Assembly: GCA_025617375.2 (NCBI GenBank)
Contig: JAMYGW020000002.1
Location: forward strand, 2,604,001 to 2,668,000
Direction: 5' to 3'
Source: Acarospora socialis
Taxonomy: Eukaryota; Ascomycota; Lecanoromycetes; Acarosporales; Acarosporaceae
Length of the DNA: 64,000 bases
Shown here: positions 20,334 to 29,801 of the stretch, piece by piece
How positions within the stretch are numbered: the first letter of the stretch is position 1
How the letters are laid out: each line of letters opens with the position of its first letter
Made by a program: the position numbers and the translations under genes
The notes under the pieces: model-generated
What the model saw: only the letters and a program-made list of their open reading frames with translations
Database searches by the model: none
Told to the model about the DNA's origin: nothing

Positions 20334-22581
20334 ATGCTGCGCGCTGTTCGACGAGCGCCGACTCTGACGAGAGTGCTGTCGTCAACGTCGATAACTACTT
20401 CCGTTGTAGGGAGACTCATCCCCAAACCTTCCCTATCCGCTCGCTATACACCTCAGATCGCATGTACCGCTAGGCAATTACATTCTACACCCCGATGGCG
20501 GAGGAATGCCTACGCGGCAGCCAGTGTCGAGGACGATGCTCCGGCAGAAACCCTAGATCGGAACGATGGACCCACCAGATCAAAGCCACCACAGGATGCG
20601 AATCACGGACCTATTACCAGGTTCCAAGAACTTGTTGAACGGAATCTTGTGGACGAAAGCCTCGTTCGCCCAATAACGCAAGACATGAACATAACCACCA
20701 TGACCCACGTTCAAAGTCTGACTATCAACCAAACTCTCAAAGGTGTTGATGTGTAAGGGCTCACTTGGAACGTTATTGAGGTGCTTAGCTGACCAGTAAA
20801 TCTTCAGACTTGCGCAAGCAAAAACCGGAACCGGCAAAACGATCGCTTTCTTACTTCCAGTCCTCCAGAACATTCTTCTCCAAGATGAGCGTCTAAAGTC
20901 ACCAAGGCGCTTTCGAGGATCTCGGGAAAGAACGTCACCGTCAGATATTCGGGCAATTATTATATCTCCGACGCGTGAGCTCGCAGAGCAGATCACTGTG
21001 GAAGCAAAGAAACTGATCAGGTATACTGGTATTGTCGTGCAGACTGCCGTAGGTGGATCGTCCAAGCGATTCATGCTACAACAGCTGCAGAGGGATGGTT
21101 GTCATCTTCTGGTGGGTACACCTGGACGTCTGAACGACCTTTTGTCGGATGAGTACTCCGGAGTAAAGGCCCCGAAACTCCATGCGCTCGTCTTGGATGA
21201 AGCGGACAGACTCCTGGACCAAGGGTTCTCGAGAGAGATCAGTGATATACAGAATCTTTTACCTGATAGACGTGAGGTCGATCGGCAGACACTCCTTTTC
21301 TCGGCCACGGTTCCAAAGGAAGTGATGCGGGTGGTCCGGGAGACGATGAAGCCAAACTTCACATTCGTGCGCACGGTACAGGAAGGCGAGCAAGCTACGC
21401 ATGAGAAGGTACCTCAGAAAATTGTCGTTACCCAAGGGTTCCAAAACAATCTACCTGCTTTACTGGAACTATGCAAACGGGAAATCGAGCGTTTCAACCA
21501 AGGCGAACCAGGCGCAAAGCCCTTCAAAGCTCTAGTGTACTTTGGCACGACCATGGAAGTCGTATGCGCTTCTGAACTTTTCCGAAACCTCCGCAGACCA
21601 GGCGACGGCCAGTTCGGTCGTGGCCCGCTGGAACCAGCACGCATCCTCGAGATACACTCACGCTTAACACAGGCCGGACGAACGAGTGCGGCAAACGCAT
21701 TCCGGTCCGCCAAATCTGCCATACTGTTCTCATCTGACGTCACCGCTCGCGGCATGGACTTTCCCGACGTTACGCACGTCATCCAAGTGGGTCTCCCAGG
21801 TACCACAGAGACCTACGTCCACCGGATCGGACGAACCGGCAGAGGAGAGAAGACCGGTGAAGGCTGGCTGATCATCTCGCCTCTCGAAGTCCGCGAAGCT
21901 CGTCACCGTCTAGGAGACATGCCCCTCGACGCAGATCGATCCCTACAAACTGCGACCGTCGACATGACGCAAGGCGCCCAGCTGCCAGAGCCTGTTGCGG
22001 AAACGCTGAAACAGATTGGAGACGCCAGCAGGGGGGTGTCCAAGGGTGATCAGGCCAGGATGTACATGGCCAACATCGGTTATTATCAATGGATTGGCAG
22101 CAAACAGAAACTGATCGACGCACTGAACGAGCAGTTCAAGTATGGCTGGGGTTGGGAAATGCCACCGAAGGTCCCGCCAATGCTGGCTCAGAAAATGGGT
22201 CTTAGCAGAGTGGAGGGCCTCAACATCGGCCGCGAGGATAATCCGCTCGCCGGAAGGGGTGCAGGCGCGTTTGGAAGACAGGACTCTAGCAGCTACGAAA
22301 GGGGTTCGGGAGGATTTGGTGGTGACCGAGGGAGGCGCGACTTTGGTGTCGATCGCGGGGGTCGCGAATTCGGTGCGAGAGGCGGGTACGGAGGGAGGAG
22401 CGATGGCGCATCCGGCTTCCGGGACCGCGGCGGCGCAAGGGGAGGGTTTGGTGGGCATTCTCTGGGTGGCTTTGGGGGCAGGTCAGCTGGTGGTGATCGT
22501 CAGGGCGGGTTTGGTGGTGGGTCGTCGCGTGGCTTCGACCGAGAGCGGAGATCTTCCAGCCGTCAGGACCGGGGCTGGTAA
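20334..22581 (+). CDS. mitochondrial-type DEAD-box RNA helicase (Mss116-like)
   Basis: Exons are 20334-20752 and 20808-22581 (55-bp intron), giving 730 residues. The N-terminus (MLRAVRRAPTLTRVLSSTS) is Arg/Ser/Thr-rich without acidic residues, the pattern of a mitochondrial presequence. The splice junction lies just before motif I and yields GVDV-LAQAKTGTGKT. Further motifs are PTRELAEQ (Ia), GTPGR, LDEADR (II), SATVP (III), SSDVTARGMDFP (V) and HRIGRTGRGE (VI). The C-terminus is about 130 residues rich in Gly/Arg/Ser/Phe (RGG-like), an RNA-binding tail also seen in Mss116/Ded1 relatives. Likely role: RNA chaperone for mitochondrial intron splicing and translation. That assignment rests on family and presequence. 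Confidence 0.92.
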
Positions 22582-23099
22582 GCTATAAGAGAACACTTAA
22601 TTCCGGACCTTACCACCGACTTTCAGAGGCTTAGGGTGGAACATTCTTTGCACTATTGTTCTAAGTTTCTCTCTGTCCCTTATATTTGTAAAATATTTGC
22701 CCTATCGTTGCTATGGCGTTTCATGCCCTAGGGTCATCGAGATGATGGCGCAGGGTAGACGGCTATGCGCAATCAATACATTCAACTCCTGAAGCGCTAA
22801 AATTTCTGCTACTGTCATCACTTGAACGTGATATTTAGGAACTGAGGCCTTGGGGTAGATGCACATTGTATACGATGAATTGACTTACTCGTAGATCGTG
22901 TATAAGGATACTTATGGTCCGCTTACCTAAGCTAGCCGGTGTCGGCTAATGACTAAGCGAAGCCGAACCTACCGAAAATCTCCCGACTCCGCTCGATCTT
23001 TTTCGCCCACCACCACGAGAATACGCCCTGAAGCTCTCGGATTGCGCAAAGAAGGTCCAAAAGAAGGAAAAGACACCGGAAAGGAGCAAAAATAACACT
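22582..23099. other. intergenic downstream of DEAD-box gene
   Basis: This is 518 bp with an AT-rich block at 22640-22700 fitting a 3' UTR. No gene is seen. The tRNA-Glu terminator is listed separately. Confidence 0.45.
23088..23092 (-). terminator. Pol III T-run terminator of tRNA-Glu
   Basis: There are five A on the plus strand (TTTTT on the tRNA strand), 7 nt past the mature 3' end. This is the usual RNA polymerase III stop. Confidence 0.75.
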
Positions 23100-23186
23100 T
23101 CGGATACCGGGAATCGAACCCGGGTCTACTCGGGTGATGCATCACGTGATGAGAGCGAGTGATGCTAACCCCTACACCATATCCGA
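23100..23186 (-). tRNA. tRNA-Glu(CUC) with 16-nt intron
   Basis: The cloverleaf folds by eye. Acceptor TCGGATA pairs with TATCCGA; the D arm is GTGT/GCAT (one G-U); anticodon stem ACTCG pairs with CGAGT; the loop is CT-CTC-A...C; the T arm is CCGGG-TTCGATT-CCCGG. The sequence between loop positions 37 and 38 (23149-23134, 16 nt) is at the canonical eukaryotic tRNA intron site. Removing it leaves a normal 71-nt body before CCA addition. The anticodon CTC reads GAG. Confidence 0.93.
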
Positions 23187-23321
23187 TTGATGAATTCACA
23201 TTATCACATTTTGATAAATATTTCCAAAAAGGATGGAGTTTGACGTTAGTCCGCTCCGAAGCCAAGGAGAGGACATGGAAAGCTCCATACAACCACTTTC
23301 GTTCCTTCTAAGATGTGCCAT

Positions 23322-23363
23322 TTATGGTGTAAGGGCTAGCATCACTCGCTCTCACCACGCGAT
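23322..23363 (+). pseudogene. truncated tRNA-Glu copy (5' half), inverted
   Basis: The plus strand reads TATGGTGTAAGGGCTAGCAT, then CACTCGCTCTCACCACGCG. This matches the D arm, anticodon arm and start of the intron of the tRNA-Glu at 23100-23186 with a handful of mainly C/T or G/A differences. There is no T arm or 3' acceptor, so it is a relic. It sits about 140 bp from the intact gene in opposite orientation. Confidence 0.85.
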
Positions 23364-23437
23364 CCGGACCGATTTGCTTGGATACTCAGTCAAAATCAAA
23401 ACCATTTCATATATCAAAATCAAAGTTCAGAACAACA

Positions 23438-23628
23438 AGGTCTACATCATACAATCTGTAGCCTACACAACCTGATAGCCTATACAATTGATAGTCTACA
23501 TGATCAGTAGTCGGTAGCCTACAGAATTGGTAGTCTACAGGATTGGGGGCCACAACGGGTAGCCTACATGGTGGGTAGCCTACACAGTCTGTAGTCTGTA
23601 GCCTACACAGTCCGTAGCTTACACATAT
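23438..23628. repeat. degenerate minisatellite, GTAGYCTACA core
   Basis: About eleven copies of a palindromic core GTAGCCTACA/GTAGTCTACA occur at 16-29-bp spacing, joined by variable linkers. The core is itself an imperfect inverted repeat (GTAG-YC-TAC). Confidence 0.85.
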
Positions 23629-23906
23629 GGATGAGGCACACTAAATATGTGCTGCAGGCCTGAAGATTTCAGGGATTGACTCATAGGGTTCGGTAACACC
23701 CTATTACTCGTTTAAGGTCAAGCGGTATAATTACGAACTCGAGCGCAAACGCCTTTGCGAGACAGAACACGAGACCTAAAATCTCAAAATGATTATACAC
23801 ATTATTACTTCCGAGATACTGCTATTAACTATTTATGCCGATGTACCACCATTATCATCACAACATTACTCCGACAACCATATCCGTACGCTCTGACTAG
23901 CGGTGT

Positions 23907-24682
23907 TCAAGCAAACTGTCCTCTGACCACCCCCAACGGGAACAGATTGGTGTGTGCATCAGTAAAGAAGCCAGCTGGGTTTGCCTCGATCTGCACGACC
24001 TTGAACCCGGCTCCGGTATCGACGCCGTTCATCACGATGCCCGTCTTGAAGGGGCCGACCAAACAACCGACGGACCGTTTCAACTTCTCGTCGCCAGCCG
24101 GGTTGGGGAAGGCAATCCTTGGCGGACCGGAGGTGCCGCGGGCGGCCTGGTGAATGTGCGTTGCGGTGATTGCGGGGGACTGGAAGGTACCAGCGACGTT
24201 GATCAGGGTGATGTTCTAGGTAATGTTAGAGGTCGGTTAGGTGGGGAACGGGAGTGAAACGAACATAGCAGATGGTATCTTCGGCACCGTTGATACCGTA
24301 GTTGAAGTAGCCGACTGCGTCTGCTGGTCCGGGTCTTGGGGTGGTGCCGTTGACGACTTGGGCGCCAACGGCTACGATGGAGAATTGAGATGTGAAACGG
24401 AAGACCTGGAGCATTGGACAGCTGTTAGCCTGGGGGTGTGCGAGTGGGAAAAGACAGAAACTTTACACTTTGTCCGGGACAAGCACCGGCACCGATTCCT
24501 GGAGGGTAGCTAGGAAGATTTTCGCCTGTTCCTGGGGGATAACTGGGAAGATTGGCGCCCGTTCCTGGAGGGTAGTTGACATTCTCGAACCCACCCGGGG
24601 GAGGAGCGTAGTCGGTTGGAGCAGCGAGGCCGGTACCGGCAAGCAAAGCAAAGCAGCTGAAACCAAAGAAGCTTGACCTCAT
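23907..24682 (-). CDS. secreted CHRD-domain protein
   Basis: Exons on the minus strand are 24682-24467, 24405-24265 and 24215-23907 (introns 61 and 49 bp), giving 221 residues. A signal peptide is clear: MRSSFFGFSCFALLAGTGLA, with cleavage likely near LAAP. A short Pro-rich segment with three near-identical repeats follows (SYPPGTGENLP type). A CHRD (chordin-like) domain comes next: VFRFTSQFSIVAVGAQVV, GYFNYGINGAED, THIHQAARGTSGPPRIAFP, and the C-terminal NPAGFFTDAHTNLFPLGVVR that is typical of the domain's end. Fungal CHRD proteins are extracellular and of unknown biochemical function. A frame-compatible upstream ATG exists, but it would bury the signal peptide. Confidence 0.9.
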
Positions 24683-27600
24683 TGTGAAGTTTGATGGAGT
24701 CTTTGGATGAACAAGATATTTTGACAAGAGAAGTGCAACGAAGGATGCTTGAAAGTGGATATTAGTCTTCAAATAGACAGGGTTCTGTCGATTGAGAGAT
24801 GAGAACGAGGAAAGCTCAGTAGCTTTATACTGTCTTTTTGACTTCTTGCCAATGCCATCTTATAAATCTTGGAGAACCTTAAGGATCAAAATCCTTTGGC
24901 AGCGAGGTAATATGTTAGGGCAAACATGTACTGCCCGGCGCTTCAATGCTAAAGATACCTACCGATCTTACCATTGTTGAAGAAATGAGCACAGAACCAA
25001 CATCAACACGGCTGGTAGAGGCATACCCCGCAGCATACGCGTCGGCCAAGCAATCCAGACTATAAGATAAGGTGATGAAAAGCGATGACGCCAAGCATTC
25101 GAGTACGGAAGGGTTCCTCGGCGCCTTGGGGGTCCTCGCGGCTGGCCATCTATCCGGTGTCTGACTTTCTGAATATGGCTTAAAGTGGATAGATATGTGT
25201 GTTGCATGATGTAATTAGGTCTAGCCGGTAGAATCTCGTCAGATGCCAAGTTCCACTTGCCCCAATGTGTTCCGCTCTCGGGGGCCAAGCCGCTTAACGA
25301 AAGCTTGGCAGCGGAGGATGGCTGAATGTGTGCGGTCGTATTCATCATCTTAGATCTTGGCTGTCTGACTGAGTGGAGAAAGCTAGAAAGCATAGCCCAC
25401 CAACTGTACGGGAAGTTGATTGGTAGCAAATATGGTGTCACCACTTCTCGGTGCAGGCCCGAGGTTGAGGGGCACAGACACAATGGATTAGTAAGCACAT
25501 CCTTCAATAATGAGTGTGAACACACATATATACTACCGATGGTGGTATGGGCACAGGCCCTAGGACGAGGGCGCAGTCACCTCAGTCAGTGCACTCCGCG
25601 CAACTCTCTATACTCTATGCTCAAGGTTAGAGTGTCAGCTTTTTACCAGTGATGTGAAGCTCCACAATTTACTTGTGAGACTTCTAGTAATTCAGTCTTA
25701 CCTTGACCAAGGCAGATGATGTTTCTCGTATATTTACGCGCTCTTCAATGTCCAAATGTTTTGACCGTCGTTACCTGAAGACTATCGATAACCTTGACCT
25801 TCATCACAGCTATCTGTCAATCTGGCCTTCTCAGCCTCAACCGCGTGACCACTAGACCCTTTACCACTACATCACGGAGAATGTGAACACCTACCACCCA
25901 GGAAACCTGCTTCTCGTCTACGATCTGGGAATCATGTTCTCAGCTGCTCCTGCAAGCTCTATACCATCAGGACTGCTACGCAACGGAATCGTCAGTCAAA
26001 TATACATTTTCAGCTTTCTTCCGTGCTACACGAGGAACTCCCTACAATCTTCTGGTTCGGCCTGCGGAGGGGAGCGGCGGCGGTACCTCATCTTTGCGCA
26101 CCGGCGGGTTCCTGGTGTTCTTTGGAGATCTAAACTGTAAAAGCTTTCGAACTAGGGCCCCAAGGTCCAAGCATTCAAGAACTGAACAGATTGCAGACAA
26201 ACACACTGTCAAGGAGCAACCACGACTAGTACATGGCTCTTGGACGAAAGCGACACCCAATGTATTCACATACTATTGGGGTGTATATCACACATGACCA
26301 TGATATTCTTTCATGGCGGCGAGAGTCATTCACTCACCGTTTCTTGGATATAAGTCTAACTTTCAACGTAGTTTCAATCTTACATCCTTATAGTCTATTA
26401 CGACCAAGACGCAAAGTTTACCTTCTATTCTTCAAGTCGACCCGCACACCTCAAATGGCAACGCTATGTCAAGAGCCTTTTTATAGACTGCCGAAGACAC
26501 TTATAGCCTCCACCTGAGCAACCTCTCACCCGACGCTCCTCCCCGTTCCGTCAGAATCATCTCCTCGTATTTGAAGCAGGTGGCCTGGTGCAAGGTATTG
26601 CAACCCCTCACATTGGGTGGCCTGGATGAGCTACAAGTCTTCCGTCTCGGAGCACTCCACTCAGTCAAAAGACACTATTACATTCCTAGTCTAAGATTTC
26701 TTCAGTGTCATGCATGGCTCTTCAATAGACTATGTTGTCAAGATCGAAAAGTATTTATCGGATGTCTACTCAACCCTGATGTGTACCTCTTACATCCGTT
26801 TCTTTGATTTCTTCAACGCTCTCCACTTGGCTGGTCATATCGCTCTAGCATTGATAGCCCTGACCAAGACTGCAGCGAATGCAAAACCTGCTCTTGAAAC
26901 TCTGTGTGCAGTGACCAAGGTGGTCTTCGATCACTTGCGAAGTTGGTGCACGGCCAGCGAAGTGTCCCTTCAAGATTCGACAGAGGTTGAGCGCCACATA
27001 TTCTCACCCTGACCACTCTCCATCCGGTGGTGCTCTCCTATGTGTGCCGCCAAGTGTATTTGAACAATACACCGTCTTGTGGCAGAAGTTTCTCTGCCAT
27101 CTTCTTCGATCATATCAAGATCCTACCAAGTCCGGATTAACCCTCTCGAGCACACAGATCACCACATTGTCGACTGTCTGGATACATCTCAACCAAGTCA
27201 ACCTTGATCAGGATACTGTCGTTGCGAATGTCATGGCTCTCATACACCTCAAGATATCTCGCCATATTAATACCAGAACTGAGAAGTGACTAAGAACGCT
27301 CTTACACTGAGAGGTTCAATCGTTTTCTCCATGATGGCTAGCAATCAATCAAAGCGAAACCTCATCATTCAGATTACCTTTCGTTCTTAAGGGCATCCCG
27401 ACTGCCCATAGTCGACGGAGGAACTTCTTGAGATGATACTATTATTTAGACTGATTCAAGCAAGTCTTATATTTACGATTGCCAACGACTAGCTCAACCA
27501 AAGTTTCGTTATATAATTCACATTTCATTTCTAAAGGGCAGCCACGACAGCCCATACTTGATATATTCCGGTTTCAGACTCAGTTATTGATCTTTAACCA

Positions 27601-27954
27601 TGAGCTGAAGTCTCTTATCCTTGCATGCTGTGCACTCGAGCGGGCTTCAGTTGCGAGTCATCTGAAGATGATGATATCATTCTCACTCACCCGAAACAAG
27701 TTCGTTCTTATCACATCGAATACTAGTCATCTTACAATTGTCGTCCACCGCGGATTAGAAACCTGTCACTTATCTTATTACGGTCTCACTTTAATTTACA
27801 AGGCAAGTAGCCTGACTAAAGAAATAAACAGGACCATGAGTCCTTCCTCTCAGTACCAGGCACCGACGTAACTAGGACCACGCTCTGGCCCTCAGTCAGG
27901 CCGGAGATACTCGGAGTAGGCACGGCAACGATACTGGCACGGCAGGATACGATA
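24683..27954. other. 3.3-kb gene-poor, AT-richer stretch
   Basis: I find no gene here that I can defend. Several frames between 26570 and 27290 have protein-like composition (for example VFEQYTVLWQKFLCHLLRSY, and AKPALETLCAVTKVVFDHL in another frame). They are broken and unrecognised, fitting a decayed gene or DNA-transposon-type remnant. Two diverged copies of a segment with GGGCA ... CGAC ... GCCCATA lie at about 27390 and 27535. No intact mobile element, RNA gene or terminal repeat is seen. Confidence 0.45.
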
Positions 27955-28464
27955 ATGATGGTTTTGCAGGACATCAGAGACCGCTCAGACAGGTGGGTCA
28001 TAATACTCTGCTGTCGGCCTGTCCTTAATTGATTTGTATCGGTTCCTAATTTGGCGGCTAGGATTGAGAAGATGCTCCGGAAACGCGGTCTCGACCTAGA
28101 TGAGCCCGACGAAGGAGGCCCAGTCGTGAAGCGCCGTCGCCTTAACCACAACCTAAATCAGACCCTACTAGATAATTTGGTCGCCGCAACTATTACTTGG
28201 GTTGAAGGCAATGGCAACCGCACCTTCAAGGCCAAGGGTAAGGGGCCGAACGCCATGGCCATGGCGAAGAGGTGGCGGGACGCTATGACCATAGCGTTGG
28301 ACGAGGGTACGGCAGACTTGTTGCGCTGGTCTGATGACCAACTCCTATACAATTTCGTGGCAGTATCGAAGGAGGTTGCAAGGCGGGAGCGCTTGGCTGA
28401 CAACCCGGAGTCACCCAATAACGATGATGGGTCAGATTTTGAGCCTAACGGCTCGCTTACTTAG
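27955..28464 (+). CDS. small orphan protein, two exons
   Basis: The model is 27955-27992 joined to 28062-28464 (69-bp intron, GTGGGT...CTAG, phase kept), giving 146 residues. The start MMVLQDIRDRSD joins RIEKMLRKRGLDLDEPDEGG. A basic patch KRRRLNHN follows (possible nuclear signal), then a helical, Ala/Arg-rich segment with AKRWRDAMTIALDEGTADL and an acidic/Ser end. Base composition is clearly more GC-rich and codon-like than the flanks. I recognise no family. The intron that repairs the frame supports a real gene. The frame also continues upstream of the chosen ATG, so the 5' end is uncertain. It could instead be the surviving part of a larger decayed gene. Confidence 0.4.
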
Positions 28465-29801
28465 TGTCTTGCCATCTAGCAATAAACTACTGTCAGAAAT
28501 TGAGCCTAGCCGCTCGCTTCCATAGATAACATGTTTTTCGTGTATTAGATTTTAATAACAACAACATCAATTTTCAACAACTACCTATAAGCCCAGATTA
28601 TGAGCTCCAGCAACTTCGTCTGCATCAACAAAGACAACTTGACAATCTGATCACCAAGCTGATAAGTAAAGTCTTCAGATTGACATCATTGATTCTGTTC
28701 ACACTCTCTTGAACAGTCAGATTGCAGTGTCTGCTTACTCATATTGACTGTTCTTAGAAAGAGAACACAGAAGATGAAGCTCAAAAGAGTGATCAGAACA
28801 ACAATGTTGTCAATTTACATGAGCATGATAGTGAAAATGTCTTTGTCTGAGCTTACCAGTCTGATTCCAACAATTGTTTTGTTGAAGTTGATGACAAATG
28901 AATTGATGTTGATCTGTCAGAGAAGAAGAAGAGTAGCTAGCTATCTTAGTTATTCTCTGTCAATAAACTGCATGTTCTCAATTGACATCTGCATTTGTTG
29001 TGAAGTGTTCTTCACTTTGTCTTGAGAGGTTGTGGTGATGACTTATCACATGACATTGTACAAGTGTAGTTTGAAGTATTCTTGACTTTGCCTCAAAGAA
29101 TTAGTAGAGCTCAACTGGTGTCTTGCTTTCTTGGCTTCGCCTTGAACAAGTAGCGGTTAGTGGGAGTTGACCGACGGCTTTGACATGTGATGTACGCCTC
29201 GACAAGTCAATTTGAAGCGGCTAAGTACTCTTCACTCTCGAAGAGAAGACAGTTCGTCCGACCTTCGCATATCATTTCATCGTCGAGATTGTCACGAAAA
29301 GCGGTATTCTAGTTGATAGTCGCTTCAGCGCTCCAGGGAATGCTTGAGCCTTCACAGCTCAAAGCCTTACGATAGTGGGTGAGCGCATGTCTGAGACTGA
29401 GCTCACAACGTAGCATCCATAAGCAGAGCAACCTAATTGTTTCATTGGAAGCACTCCCTAGAAGTGCACTGCTGGCCCTGAGCCTGGCTGCCACAATGGT
29501 ATGTGACTTATCGTTTCCAGACACAAGCCGGTTGATGCAAGTAGTCTTACTACCATACAGAGAGGGGCAGTTGTGACCCTCTTGCTAACTTAACAACAAG
29601 GCTCTATTTAGATATGTTTGATAGGTAGCATCATGGGTGTGGTAGCCAAATAAGCTACGAACGTAAATGGCAAAATTATCTGGACAGTTGTAGCCGACAA
29701 GAGCGAACTACTTGTGAGGTTGTAGGACCAAGCCCCGTAACAGACTGCGGACATCCCTCTTCATGCCGGCCACGTATTGTGCGTTACTGGTGAAAGTTGG
29801 C
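28465..29801. other. 1.3-kb AT-rich intergenic with diverged repeats
   Basis: The phrase TTGAGCCTA-CGGCTCGCTT recurs at 28438 and 28500. From 28560 to 29030 the DNA is A/T-rich with no usable frame. Three related blocks containing TTCTTSRCTTYGYCT lie near 29008, 29077 and 29125. It looks like decayed sequence of unknown origin. No gene is called. Confidence 0.45.

Larger units (their letters stand above)
23187..23906. other. intergenic with tRNA relic and minisatellite
   Basis: This is 720 bp between tRNA-Glu and the CHRD gene stop. It contains a truncated inverted tRNA-Glu copy and the GTAGCCTACA minisatellite. No coding frame is credible. Confidence 0.55.

Noticed and set aside
25815-25885. 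Possible minus-strand tRNA (phrases like GGTCTAGTGGTCACGCGGTTGAGG)
   Set aside because: D-arm-like sequence only; no T arm with GGTTCGA and no pairing acceptor stem.
26570-27290. Protein-like frames that might form a gene
   Set aside because: Pieces lie in different frames without convincing splice sites and match nothing I can name; recorded as probable decayed sequence.
28744-29025. Plus-strand frame of 93 codons in AT-rich DNA
   Set aside because: Low-complexity composition, no domain, and neighbouring frames are just as open; likely chance.
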